Part shown: positions 53,087 to 62,058 of the stretch, in pieces
Layout of the letters: each line of letters starts with the position of its first letter
Numbering within the stretch: position 1 is the stretch's first letter
From: Chitinophaga varians
GTDB taxonomy: Bacteria > Bacteroidota > Bacteroidia > Chitinophagales > Chitinophagaceae
Assembly: GCF_014529945.1 (NCBI RefSeq)
Contig: NZ_JACVFB010000005.1
Location: forward strand, 496,001 to 560,000
DNA: 64,000 nucleotides
Direction: 5' to 3'
Made by a program: the position numbers and the translations under genes
Notes under the pieces: generated by a model
Database searches by the model: none
What the model saw: only the letters and a program-made list of their open reading frames with translations
Told to the model about the DNA's origin: nothing

Positions 53087-53121
53087 TTTTTTGGTTATAA
53101 TAACGGGAATGCCTATCTTGT
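53087..53121 (+). promoter_or_regulatory. Candidate promoter of DUF1266 gene
   Basis: TTTTTTG at 53087-53093 and TATCTTGT at 53114-53121 are 20 bp apart, fitting the Bacteroidota -33/-7 spacing with one mismatch in the -7 box. Start of the gene is 53172. Confidence 0.4.
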
Positions 53122-53171
53122 ATCAGAATACGAATACAACCAAACCAAACCATACCCAAAAACCATTTCCC

Positions 53172-54068
53172 ATGAATTCCCAGCAGTATATGGAACTGTA
53201 CTGGCAGCAATTGAAGGATCTGGGTCTGAGCAATGAGATGATTAACCTGTACCGCCAGCAGATGGAACAGTCGATGAACACGACGGACCAATTATTACCG
53301 TTTGCTGAAAATATCAAACAGTTTAATCAGTTTTTCACCGGCGACGATGCTGATGAAGAAGCGCTTAGCCGGGAGCCAGAAGCCGTTTTGCTGAATAAAA
53401 CCAGCCTATTAACCCAGGAGCAACAATGGGCCGTCGCTTGCGGGGCCGATCTGGCTTTCCTCAATGGCCAATACCTTAACGACATTACAACAGGCATCTC
53501 TAAGCAGGACTGCCGACAGTTACTTTCCGAATGGTGGGACATCGATAGCCCGGAGGAATTGTACGACATGTTCGCCTGGCTCCGTGAAAGCGGCCACCGG
53601 ATTGACTATGACATCATCCTTCAGGCGATCAACAGCGTATCCATGAAGGAAAGCAAAGCCTTTCTGCGGGAGTATATCGCGGCCAACGAGCTGGAAGAAG
53701 CGGTGGTGATGGAGCGCCTGCGTAATACCCGCGATGCGCTGGAGCTGTTCCGCAGCAAACAACTTATCCACGACAAGTTGCAGCCGGATATGCTGATATG
53801 GGATTTTGCCCGTATCATCAATCTCTCCAGAGCAGGATTTGACGCGGGCCACATCGGGTATGAAGCGGCCATAGAGCAGATCATGTCCTGCGTGCCGGTG
53901 ATACGGCGTACCTATAGCTCCTGGAAACACCTGTCCCTGTCCTATCAGTTTGCCCGCTGCGTATGGAACGGCGTGGAGGAAGACAGCTTCCAGGCGTTGC
54001 AGAACAATATGAATTATCTGTTGCAGACACCGGACAGCCCCTGGGTGGTGCTGCCGTGGAAGGCATAG
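53172..54068 (+). CDS. DUF1266 domain protein
   Basis: 298 residues from ATG 53172 (MNSQQYMELYWQQLKDLGLS); the frame upstream to 53091 is in the promoter region. The DUF1266 blocks are LLSEWWDIDSPEELYDMFAWLRESGHR and, at the end, WDFARIINLSRAGFDAGHIG plus WKHLSLSYQFARCVWNG. DUF1266 proteins are cytoplasmic and of unknown function. Its stop is 1 bp from the stop of the convergent ROK gene, with no hairpin between. Confidence 0.8.
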   Translation: MNSQQYMELYWQQLKDLGLSNEMINLYRQQMEQSMNTTDQLLPFAENIKQFNQFFTGDDADEEALSREPEAVLLNKTSLLTQEQQWAVACGADLAFLNGQYLNDITTGISKQDCRQLLSEWWDIDSPEELYDMFAWLRESGHRIDYDIILQAINSVSMKESKAFLREYIAANELEEAVVMERLRNTRDALELFRSKQLIHDKLQPDMLIWDFARIINLSRAGFDAGHIGYEAAIEQIMSCVPVIRRTYSSWKHLSLSYQFARCVWNGVEEDSFQALQNNMNYLLQTPDSPWVVLPWKA

Positions 54069-54069
54069 C

Positions 54070-55299
54070 CTATAACATATCAAACAACTTATTACGGGCC
54101 AGCAGGGAGGCGCCAATAACGCCGGCCCTGCTGCCCAGTTTGGACAGCTTGTACTGCGTGTCGTTGTTCACCAGGCTCAGGGAATATTTATTAATAGCGC
54201 TTCTCAGCGGGAGGAAAATCGTTTCTCCCGTGGCCGACAAAGCCCCGCCTAAAATAATCAGCTCCGGATTATACAGGTTGATCAGAATGGCAATACCCTT
54301 GCCCAGTTTCTCTCCGATAGCGGCAATCAGTTCTATGGCCAGCGTATCGTCGTGGTTGGCGGCGTCCAGAATGTCTTCCAGTGTGATATCCTTTACCGGT
54401 ACTTTTTTGGTGATGCCGGAAGTGGCGCCTTCAGCGATCCGTTGTTTAAACTGCCGCACCAGGGCCTGACCGGACGTTTCAGTTTCGAGGCAGCCTTTTT
54501 TACCACAATGGCAGAGGATCTCGTTCTCAAAAAAGGGAATATGGCCAAACTCCCCGGCAAAACCGGACTTACCGTAATACAATTCCCCGTTGATCATAAC
54601 GCCAAGGGCTATACCGTAATCGGCATTGATGAAAATCACGTTCTTCTCGTTTTTCACCACTCCGTTGCAGAACTCGCCATAGGCCATAGAGCGGGAGTCG
54701 TTTTCCACATAGGTTTTGATGCCCAGTTTACCTTCTATGATACGGGTGAGGGGTTCTTCATTAAAATAAAAGTAGCTGTAGCTGTAGCCGGTGCGGTAGT
54801 TGATACGGCCCGACAGGTTGATGCAGATACTGGAAATTTTTTTGGAAATGCCTTTCAGCTCTTTGATGAACTGGTTGATCAGCCGGCAAAGCTCATCCAG
54901 GGAGGCGGCCGTGTTGCTCAGCTCATAGGGGATCTTTTCCTGGAATTTGACCAGTTCCTTCTGAAAATTGAGCAGGCCGATGTTAATATGATTGTTTTTT
55001 ACTTCCACTCCCAGAAAGAAGAGGGAATTGGATTCCAGCCCATACAGGTTGGGCCGGCGGCCAACGGTAGATTCCGTTTTGCCATAATCCTTTACCAGTC
55101 CGGCTTCCATCAGCTCATTGATCAGCTCTGCGATCTTAGGCGAACTTACATTCAACACTTTGCTAAGGTCAGCGATGGTGGTATTGCCCTGGTTGGCAAA
55201 CCACGACAGGATACTTTTCTTCAGCTGCAGGTTTTTATAAGCAACGCCGGTTATCTCCTCGTTATACAGATCACTGAGAAATGAGTTATTTCTTGCCAT
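54070..55299 (-). CDS. ROK-family transcriptional regulator
   Basis: 409 residues from ATG 55299 (MARNNSFLSDLYNEEITGVA); the frame to 55410 is not supported. An N-terminal winged helix (NTTIADLSKVLNVSSPKIAELINELMEAGLV) is followed by the ROK fold with ADYGIALGVMINGELYYGKSGFAGEFGHIPF and the zinc motif CHCGKKGCLE. Such proteins (NagC/XylR type) sense sugars. Sugar kinase activity is unlikely given the DNA-binding domain. Control of nearby sugar genes is possible but unproven. Confidence 0.88.
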   Translation of the reverse strand: MARNNSFLSDLYNEEITGVAYKNLQLKKSILSWFANQGNTTIADLSKVLNVSSPKIAELINELMEAGLVKDYGKTESTVGRRPNLYGLESNSLFFLGVEVKNNHINIGLLNFQKELVKFQEKIPYELSNTAASLDELCRLINQFIKELKGISKKISSICINLSGRINYRTGYSYSYFYFNEEPLTRIIEGKLGIKTYVENDSRSMAYGEFCNGVVKNEKNVIFINADYGIALGVMINGELYYGKSGFAGEFGHIPFFENEILCHCGKKGCLETETSGQALVRQFKQRIAEGATSGITKKVPVKDITLEDILDAANHDDTLAIELIAAIGEKLGKGIAILINLYNPELIILGGALSATGETIFLPLRSAINKYSLSLVNNDTQYKLSKLGSRAGVIGASLLARNKLFDML

Positions 55300-55376
55300 G
55301 TATGGTTGATAAAGGATTTGATAGATGATACCAAGATAATCAATTTCCCCCATTTGCTCCATCTGGCTACCAGACA

Positions 55377-55403
55377 AGAAAAACCCCCGGTGTAGACCGG
55401 GGG
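55377..55403 (-). terminator. Terminator of the bestrophin operon
   Basis: Arms CCCCCGGT / ACCGGGGG with a GTAG loop, preceded on the plus strand by an A-run, i.e. a T-run on the minus strand. It lies between the ROK start and the bestrophin stop. Confidence 0.8.
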
Positions 55404-55467
55404 AACTCATAACGCTATAAAATTATCGTCCTTGTCTTAGACGTTAACTGACACATGAGCGGATTGT

Positions 55468-56385
55468 CTATAGTACATAATACCTTCTTTCTGTTTCCAA
55501 TACTTCCTCCTGTGGTTCGTATTGTTCCTGTAACATCTGCCGCAGATCTTTTTCAATATTGCGGGCAATGGTAGTTACCGGCGTATCTGTCGGTTTATTT
55601 TCAAATGGGTCCTGTAAGTTGATGCCCATCTTTTCTATCAGCAGGAAAGAAGAGGCGATGGCGATCACCAATGGTATCTCCATAAAGCCCAACACATCTA
55701 TCAGGGCAAAAGGCAACAACAGGATAAAAAAGATCAGGGTGAAGTGGGTATACAGGCTGTAAGTAGCCGGGAATACCGTGTTTTTGATCCTTTCGCATTT
55801 ACCCATGGAATCACACAGGCGTGATAAGGTCTGGTCTATGCTTACCTGCTGGTACTGGTTGATCCAGCCATTGTTCAGCGCTTCTTTCAGGTCTTTACCA
55901 TGTAAAAGCAACAAGGCAGCCGGTACATTATCATACTTCATCAAGTGGTTTAACTCCCTTCTTGTTATTAACCTGTCCAACCCTTTTACCGGATCCGTTT
56001 TTCTTAATGTCTGGCCAAGACTGTAACACCAGGCTGCCTGCCGCTTTACAAACCGTTCCTGAAAATGCTGCAGTTCTTCTGATTGATACGTTGCATCCAT
56101 CAAACTTAAGACCTGTCTTGTCAGGGAACGGGAATCGTTAACGATAGCGCCCCATATGCTCCGGGCTTCCCACCAGCGGTCATATGCCTGGTTGGAACGG
56201 AAGGCCAGCAGCAGCGATAACACGGTGCCTAATACCATGGGTACGGCTATCGGGATAACGATGAATGTCAAATCAAATCGGTAATAAAGTGTGCTGATGA
56301 CCATGGTATACACCGCTACCAGCAGCATCTCGTATTTAATTTTACCGAATACATATTTTAAGGGGATATTTTTCTTTAGTAACAT
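55468..56385 (-). CDS. Bestrophin-family anion channel
   Basis: 305 residues. Early helices YEMLLVAVYTMVISTLYYR and FIVIPIAVPMVLGTVLSLLLAFRSNQAYDRWWEARSIWG contain the RSN-YDRW-EAR signature of bestrophins, and the C-terminal LLLPFALIDVLGFMEIPLVIAIASSFLL gives the later membrane segments, followed by a cytoplasmic tail. Members pass chloride or other anions. Last gene of a leftward unit: it starts 21 bp after the Usp-like stop and a terminator follows it. Confidence 0.88.
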   Translation of the reverse strand: MLLKKNIPLKYVFGKIKYEMLLVAVYTMVISTLYYRFDLTFIVIPIAVPMVLGTVLSLLLAFRSNQAYDRWWEARSIWGAIVNDSRSLTRQVLSLMDATYQSEELQHFQERFVKRQAAWCYSLGQTLRKTDPVKGLDRLITRRELNHLMKYDNVPAALLLLHGKDLKEALNNGWINQYQQVSIDQTLSRLCDSMGKCERIKNTVFPATYSLYTHFTLIFFILLLPFALIDVLGFMEIPLVIAIASSFLLIEKMGINLQDPFENKPTDTPVTTIARNIEKDLRQMLQEQYEPQEEVLETERRYYVL

Positions 56386-56406
56386 AGCACCCTGTTTTTT
56401 AGCGGT

Positions 56407-56895
56407 TTATTCTGTAGCCATCAACAATGCGGAGATCGTTGATTTGGCGATTATCTTCCGGGTAGAGCCGGTCAATGTTGTTTTGATTAAAGGATATTTG
56501 GAAGCAGCAATCAGCTTCGTCGGATTGTAACTTCTCTTCGATGGGCAAACAAAATCGTTGTCCGTAGGCTGTAAAATCACATCGATGTTCTGTGCCAGGC
56601 AGAAATTGCGGAATGCCACTCTGGTATTGCCGTGGAAGAATTCCACTTTCAGTTTGTTGACAGAAGAAGCATATTTATTACGGATGATCTCACAACCATC
56701 TTTAAAATCGGCGGTGATCAATTCGATATGCCTACTGTTACGGGTATACGTAATAAAGTCAAACAATGAATCAGGCATATGCAGGGCGTGCATAAAAATG
56801 ATATTTACAGACTCGTTGGGGTAGTGTGCTACAACGCTGTGCACATATCCCAGTGAACGTATGGAGAAGTCGGTCGGAATGAGTATATTTTTCAT
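56407..56895 (-). CDS. Universal stress protein-like
   Basis: 162 residues from ATG 56895 (MKNILIPTDFSIRSLGYV). The UspA-type first strand is followed by NIIFMHALHMP, and the segment FCLAQNIDVILQPTDNDF is at the usual second half. The ATP-binding GxxG pattern of ATP-binding Usps is not apparent, so a non-ATP-binding variant is likely. It lies between the histidine kinase (109 bp) and the bestrophin gene (21 bp). Confidence 0.75.
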   Translation of the reverse strand: MKNILIPTDFSIRSLGYVHSVVAHYPNESVNIIFMHALHMPDSLFDFITYTRNSRHIELITADFKDGCEIIRNKYASSVNKLKVEFFHGNTRVAFRNFCLAQNIDVILQPTDNDFVCPSKRSYNPTKLIAASKYPLIKTTLTGSTRKIIAKSTISALLMATE

Positions 56896-57004
56896 AGCTG
56901 TTGCTTTTATGATCACAAAACTACCAGCCTGCGGTTAGGAAGCGGTAAGAAGGGGGTTAAAAGGTGGTAAGAATGTGGTAAGAAAACGGTAAGAATAGCG
57001 AACG

Positions 57005-58363
57005 CTACAGTGGAAGTTCAACCCTGATCTCGGTTCCCACGTTTACATGGCTCTCTACGAGGATATCGCCTTTATGCATCCGGATGATGTTCATGGCCAG
57101 CGGCAATCCGATGCCGTAGCCTTTAAAAAGGCCGGTATTAGAGGCGCGGAAGAAGGGGGAGAAGATATATGGGATATCAGCGGGGGGAATACCGATACCC
57201 TGATCTTTTATATTGATGATCACTTTCTGGTCGGTAGCGGCGAGCGCAATGGAAACGGGTTGGTTGTTGGAATACTTGATGGCGTTCATCACAATATTGC
57301 TCAGTGCCAGTTCCAGCAGTTGTTCGTTGCCGTTGACAGACAGTTTCTCTTCCTCTTCGGGGAACAGGCTGTAGTCTATCTCCACTTTGTTGCCGGGGTG
57401 AATTTTGTCAACGGTGCTTTTGATGGTAAACAACAGCTCGTCCATGCGTACAAGGCCCCAGTCCTGCTTTTTGCCGTCGAAGCCGGTCTGTGCCAGGTGT
57501 AGCAGGCTTTTGGTGATGTGTTCCAGCCGGCCTGCCTCGCTGAGGATGCTGCGCAGGGCGGCCATATAATTTTCGGGCGTTCTGTTTTTATTGAGGGCCA
57601 GTTCTGCTTCCCCGATGATGGCGGTCAGCGGGGTGCTCAGTTCATGGGAGGCATTGCTGACGAAGTTGTTCTGTGTTTCAAAGGCGGTCTCCAGCCGGTC
57701 CAGCATATTGTTGAAGGTGGTGGCCAGTTCATCTATTTCGTCGCGGCTGTCTTTGGCATTGAGCCGCAGGTGCAGGTTGCGCGAGCTGATGCTCTTTACC
57801 TGATGCATGATGTCCCGGATAGGCCGGAAAATATAGCGGGAGAAGAAGATGCCCACGGTGATCAGGATGGCCGACGATACCACAAAGCAGATCAGCAGGA
57901 TTTTACGTAACCATCCCAGGTATTCGCTGCTGTACTGGTTAATCGCCGATACGATAACGATATACAGTCCCTGTTTGCTTTTATACAACACCCCTTCATA
58001 GAAGCGGTTGCCATCCCGGTGGGTGGCCTTACTGTTGGCCAGTACCTGCTGATAGAAGCTGACAGGCAGTTTCAGGCTACTGTCCTGTTGTACATGGTCG
58101 GTACCGGTTACCTGCAGCAGGTATTCTTTTTCCGCGGGAAGTTTTTCCAGGTGTTCGTCCCGTATCTCGTTGTAGATCACGGAATCGGCCTCATAGTAGG
58201 GGAGGGAGGCCCGGGCGGTAAGGTAGGCGCGTATTTCGAGCCGTTTATAAAAATCTTCGAAGGAATGTTGGTTGGCAAAATAATACACAAGAACGCTCAT
58301 CACCATAATTGTAGAGATGGTGAGACCGGCAAAGATGAGCAGTATTTTAGTGCGTATTTTCAT
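57005..58363 (-). CDS. Sensor histidine kinase
   Basis: 452 residues. N-terminal transmembrane helix, periplasmic sensor of about 130 residues (FYKRLEIRAYLTARASLPYY), second helix at about 160, HAMP (RYIFRPIRDIMHQVKSISSRNL), HisKA with phospho-acceptor in FVSNASHELSTPLTAIIGE and ATPase with NIVMNAIKYSNN (N box), KDQGIGIP (G1) and GYGIGLPLAM (G2). Partner of the response regulator at 58347, with which it overlaps by 17 bp. Confidence 0.92.
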   Translation of the reverse strand: MKIRTKILLIFAGLTISTIMVMSVLVYYFANQHSFEDFYKRLEIRAYLTARASLPYYEADSVIYNEIRDEHLEKLPAEKEYLLQVTGTDHVQQDSSLKLPVSFYQQVLANSKATHRDGNRFYEGVLYKSKQGLYIVIVSAINQYSSEYLGWLRKILLICFVVSSAILITVGIFFSRYIFRPIRDIMHQVKSISSRNLHLRLNAKDSRDEIDELATTFNNMLDRLETAFETQNNFVSNASHELSTPLTAIIGEAELALNKNRTPENYMAALRSILSEAGRLEHITKSLLHLAQTGFDGKKQDWGLVRMDELLFTIKSTVDKIHPGNKVEIDYSLFPEEEEKLSVNGNEQLLELALSNIVMNAIKYSNNQPVSIALAATDQKVIINIKDQGIGIPPADIPYIFSPFFRASNTGLFKGYGIGLPLAMNIIRMHKGDILVESHVNVGTEIRVELPL

Positions 58364-59066
58364 CCGCCGTTTGTTCCTTTAACATATAACCCAGTCCTGT
58401 TACGGTTTGTATCAGTTCAGGGAGATTGTTTTTGTTGATTTTTTTCCGGAGATAGTTGATATAGACGTCCACCACTTTGGTGTTCATATTAAAGTCGATG
58501 CCCCACACCTGTTCCAGTATTTCCATGCGGGATAATACTTTGCGGGGATTTTTCATCAGGTATTCCAGCAGGCGGTATTCCGTGGCGGTGAGCTGTATGG
58601 TTTTACCCTGTCTGCTGGCCGCTTTAGTGTCGGTATTCAGCTCCAGGTCGCCTACCTGTAGCACGCCCTGTTGTTCAGGGACGGTAACGGGAGCGGCTAT
58701 ATTATTTTTCCGTCGCAGCAGGCTGCGGATACGGGCTTCCAGTTCTGCCAGCTTGAAAGGCTTTACCAGATAGTCATCTGCGCCGCTGTCGAGGCCCATC
58801 ACGATGTTTTCGGTGGTGCCCAGCGCGGTGAGCATGAGGATGGGCGTGGCTACCTGCGCAGCACGCAGGGCGCGGCATACCTCTATGCCGTTCATGTTGG
58901 GGAGCATCACGTCCAGTATGATCAGTAAGAAAGAGGGGTTGTCGAGCGCCATACGCAACCCGCTGGCGCCATCAGGCGCTACGCTCACTTCATAGCCTGC
59001 TTCCGCCAAACCGCGCGTGATCACGGATACTACCGCCGGTTCGTCCTCTACTAATAATAATTTCAT
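58347..59066 (-). CDS. OmpR-family response regulator
   Basis: 239 residues from ATG 59066 (MKLLLVEDEPAVVSVI); the frame to 59138 lacks family sequence. Receiver domain with phospho-acceptor in LLIILDVMLPNMNG and conserved Lys in DDYLVKPFK, followed by the winged helix with IQLTATEYRLLEYLMKNPRKVLSRMEIL and NTKVVDVYINYLRKKI. It is first in the operon with the kinase, Usp-like and bestrophin genes, which it may regulate. Confidence 0.92.
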   Translation of the reverse strand: MKLLLVEDEPAVVSVITRGLAEAGYEVSVAPDGASGLRMALDNPSFLLIILDVMLPNMNGIEVCRALRAAQVATPILMLTALGTTENIVMGLDSGADDYLVKPFKLAELEARIRSLLRRKNNIAAPVTVPEQQGVLQVGDLELNTDTKAASRQGKTIQLTATEYRLLEYLMKNPRKVLSRMEILEQVWGIDFNMNTKVVDVYINYLRKKINKNNLPELIQTVTGLGYMLKEQTADENTH

Positions 59067-59163
59067 ACACGACAAATATAGGGCATGTCGACTAAAGTGC
59101 GTCTCCTCCCGTTTGTTTTTTTGGCTATCTTCGGACATGCATTAAACCGCATCCCATTAGCCT

Positions 59164-59916
59164 ATGTTACGTCCGTTTGTATTGTCCGGGGGCGGCGCCC
59201 GGGGGTATGCCCACCTGGGAGTATTGAAAGCCTTTGCCGAACGGCAGATTTTTCCGGAAGCCATTGCCGCTACCAGCGCGGGTTCTATCGCCGCCGCATT
59301 TATCTGCGACGGATTTCATACCGATGAAGTCAGGGAGATATTCCAGCAACAGAAGCTGGGATTGTCGATGGAGTGGAAAAACTGGCGCGCCGGTTTCCTT
59401 TCGCTGAAGAAAGTGGAAGATGCATTAAAGAAAAACCTGCGACATACCACCTTTGAAACGTTGCCCCTGCCGCTGTATGTGACTGCCACTAACTTCGCCA
59501 GCGGGGAACAGAAAGTATTTGATCGCGGTCCGCTGATACCGGCCGTCCTGGCTGCGTCTACTGTTCCGTTGTTATTTCGGCCGGTGGAGATAGACGGCGT
59601 GCCGTATGTAGATGGAGGGCTTTCAGGCAACTTACCTGTGGAGCCGCTGTTGGCAAAATATGAGCGTGTGATAGGCGTGCATGTAAACCCGCTGACGCCG
59701 TACAATCCGGCGGGCAGCTTCTTCGCTAACATGGAGCGTACAGTGCACATGGCCATCCAGGACCCGGTGCTGAAAAGCAAACAACAATGTGCATTTTTTG
59801 TAGAGCCGGAGGGACTGGGAAAGTATGGGATCTTCGATTTTAATAAATTTGACGCGATCTATACTATCGGTCTCGACTATACGCGAAAGTTGCTGGAAGC
59901 AACCATGGAAGATTAA
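59164..59916 (+). CDS. Patatin-like phospholipase
   Basis: 250 residues. Oxyanion loop SGGGARGYAHLG near the N-terminus, nucleophile segment IAATSAGSIAAAF and dyad Asp in VDGGLSGNLPVEPL. The nucleophile elbow is A-T-S-A-G instead of the usual G-T-S-A-G: the first glycine of GxSxG is alanine. The Ser/Asp dyad itself is intact. Members are lipid acyl hydrolases. No signal peptide. It is divergent from the response regulator at 59066. Confidence 0.85.
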   Translation: MLRPFVLSGGGARGYAHLGVLKAFAERQIFPEAIAATSAGSIAAAFICDGFHTDEVREIFQQQKLGLSMEWKNWRAGFLSLKKVEDALKKNLRHTTFETLPLPLYVTATNFASGEQKVFDRGPLIPAVLAASTVPLLFRPVEIDGVPYVDGGLSGNLPVEPLLAKYERVIGVHVNPLTPYNPAGSFFANMERTVHMAIQDPVLKSKQQCAFFVEPEGLGKYGIFDFNKFDAIYTIGLDYTRKLLEATMED

Positions 59917-59951
59917 AAAAAATCAGGCCGGAGCGCTTGCGCCCCGGCCTG
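59915..59951 (-). terminator. Terminator of the AHSA1-like gene
   Basis: CAGGCCGG-AGCGC / GCGC-CCCGGCCTG with one mismatch, an A-run upstream on the plus strand (T-run on minus), 13 bp after the leftward gene stop. Confidence 0.8.
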
Positions 59952-59963
59952 GTATATATGGAG

Positions 59964-60389
59964 TTAATTGTTTTCTGTGTACTTGCGGAAGTTGTCCAGA
60001 ATGGCCTGCCATCCGGCATGCTGCATTTCCAGGGAGTTGGTGCTTTCCGGGTCAAAAGTTTCCGCGATGTGCGTAGTGTCACCGTAGCTGTTGAAGATGA
60101 TCTTCACCCTGCGGCCATCACCCAACACATAAGCGATCAGCTCATGTTCTTTTACTTCCGTGTATTCACCGCCGAAATCGAAGCTGAAGCTGCCGTCTTT
60201 TGCGGCCATGGTAGTGCTGAATTTGCCACCGGTACGCAGGTCGTTGGTGGCTTCCGGAGCATGCCAGTCGTCAGATGCTGCGCACCATTGGGTGATGTGT
60301 TCCGGAGCGCTCCAGTATTGCCATACTTTTTCAATAGGAGCATTGATCGTGCTTTCAACGGTGATGGTAGTCTGATTTGCGGTTGTCAT
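59964..60389 (-). CDS. SRPBCC/AHSA1-like domain protein
   Basis: 141 residues. ITVESTINAPIEKVWQYWSAPEHITQWCAASDDWHAP opens the Aha1/START-like fold, then GGKFSTTMAAKDGSFSFDFGGEYTEVKEHELIAYVLGDGR, and AGWQAILDNFRKY closes the fold with the terminal helix. Such small proteins bind hydrophobic ligands or act in stress responses; no specific role is inferable. It converges with the patatin gene. Confidence 0.9.
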   Translation of the reverse strand: MTTANQTTITVESTINAPIEKVWQYWSAPEHITQWCAASDDWHAPEATNDLRTGGKFSTTMAAKDGSFSFDFGGEYTEVKEHELIAYVLGDGRRVKIIFNSYGDTTHIAETFDPESTNSLEMQHAGWQAILDNFRKYTENN

Positions 60390-60534
60390 GATAAATATTT
60401 TAGATTATTTTTTGACTGTTGTTAACGATACAAACTTACGGCGACTTCGCCGGACGGAACGTGTGTGATCACGGCAAATAGGAGGCGTTTTGCGCCAACG
60501 TTGTTTTTTGTTTTATGGCGCTTTATAAAACAAC

Positions 60535-60559
60535 AAGGGGCAGTAGAAAACTGCCCCTT
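60535..60559 (-). terminator. Terminator after the second SusD gene
   Basis: AAGGGGCAGT / ACTGCCCCTT perfect arms with a 5-base loop. T-rich on both sides (TTGTTGTTTT on the minus strand), 51 bp after the SusD stop. Confidence 0.75.
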
Positions 60560-60610
60560 TCTTTTTGTTGATGGTTATCAAGCCCCATTTTTCGATTACG
60601 TCCGTTGTGT

Positions 60611-62047
60611 TTACCACCCTTTATTGTTGGGTTTTATATTTGGATTGCTCAATATTTCTGATTGTGGGATAGGAAGATAATAATACAGCGCCGCAGGCGG
60701 CAGGTCTGTTTGTGTGTCTCCCTGTTGCAGATCGGCCTCGTCCCTTTGTATGGGCAGTCCCAGTCTTTTTAAATCATAATAACGATGCCCTTCAAAAGGC
60801 AGTTCCAGAAACCTTTCCAGCAGGATGGCTTTGAGCAACTGCTGCACGTTGCTGAACGCGGGCGCCTCGTATCCCTGTATACGGGCATGGCCGATGGTAT
60901 TCAGGTCTGCTGCGGCTTCCGGCAGTTTGCCGAGGTGCATGTTGGCTTCTGCGCGGACCAGGTACATCTCTGATATCCGGAATACTTTCACGTCATTGCG
61001 GTTTTCGGCTCCTTCTTCCCCTGCATATTTCCGGACCACATCTATGAGCTGTCCGTCGGCGGCCAGGGACGCGTCCTGGGCGAAATAGCTGCTGTAGCGG
61101 ATATCATGCTCTTTGTCGTAAGCCTTTAATAGTTTTTGTGAGGGCGCAAAATAAACGATGCCGATAGACGGGTTTTTCCAGATATCGCCGGGACGCAGTG
61201 TGCTCAGGTTGGTCCGTTTCAGCTTAAAGATCACTTCGGCGTTACTCTTATCGGTCCAGATGGCGGGAAATTCTTCGCGGCCCGCCAGTGTCAGCCGGCC
61301 GATGGCCCGGGTGGCGCTTTCCGCTGCCACGGCCCAGTTGCCGGTGTAGAGGGCTACTCTTGCCTGTAGGGCATATATGGCCTGTGTATTCATGCGGGTA
61401 ACGTCGTCGGTTACACGCTCTCCTGATAAGGTGAGTGCTGCTTCCAGATCGCTTTGCAACTGTCGGAAAAAATCGGCGGCAGCAGGGCGGGATGGTTTGT
61501 TGTTGATGTCCGCGCTGGTCACATAAGGTACGGCGGGCGCATCGGGCTGGTATACACCGGCGTAACTGTAATTGCGGTACAGCTCAAAGTGCTCAAAGGC
61601 ACGGATGGCCAGCAGTTCTCCACGCAGCTGCTGCTTCTGCTGCTCTTCGGCGGTATTGTTGGCGGGCACGCGGCCTATGCCTGCCAGGATACGGTTCGCA
61701 CGGTTGATCACCTGATAGGCGTTGGTCCACGGTGCGGAAATTTCTGCGTCGCCGCCGGCAAAAGCCCATCTGAACAGGTTTTGGGCAGACCCGTTCACGC
61801 CGGCATTTTTTAATCCGATGCGGCATTCGTCTGCCATCACGGAACCAATGCGCAAAGTGTGTTCGGGTTCCCATCCGGCGTAAACGCCCAGCACGGCCCG
61901 GTTTACGGTGGAAAGCGATTGGAAGATATCTTCACCATCTACCTGATCGGTGGGTTTTACCTCCAGCATGTTATTGCACGAGGTGTTATAAACGGTAAGA
62001 GTGGCGGCGCAGCAAACGACTGCTATCTGTTTGATGATACGGTTCAT
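60611..62047 (-). CDS. susD-like: SusD/RagB-family outer-membrane lipoprotein (second locus)
   Basis: 478 residues. A lipoprotein signal ends at TLTVYNTSC (Cys24), then NNMLEVKPTDQVDGEDIF. The helical core includes LRGELLAIRAFEHFELYRNYSY and the C-terminus has YLPIPQSEILSNPNIKPNNKGW. Shorter than the first SusD-like protein and with low similarity to it, so a different glycan ligand is likely. It starts 11 bp after the SusC stop, so the genes form one operon. Confidence 0.92.
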   Translation of the reverse strand: MNRIIKQIAVVCCAATLTVYNTSCNNMLEVKPTDQVDGEDIFQSLSTVNRAVLGVYAGWEPEHTLRIGSVMADECRIGLKNAGVNGSAQNLFRWAFAGGDAEISAPWTNAYQVINRANRILAGIGRVPANNTAEEQQKQQLRGELLAIRAFEHFELYRNYSYAGVYQPDAPAVPYVTSADINNKPSRPAAADFFRQLQSDLEAALTLSGERVTDDVTRMNTQAIYALQARVALYTGNWAVAAESATRAIGRLTLAGREEFPAIWTDKSNAEVIFKLKRTNLSTLRPGDIWKNPSIGIVYFAPSQKLLKAYDKEHDIRYSSYFAQDASLAADGQLIDVVRKYAGEEGAENRNDVKVFRISEMYLVRAEANMHLGKLPEAAADLNTIGHARIQGYEAPAFSNVQQLLKAILLERFLELPFEGHRYYDLKRLGLPIQRDEADLQQGDTQTDLPPAALYYYLPIPQSEILSNPNIKPNNKGW

Positions 62048-62058
62048 GTCGGGAAAAT

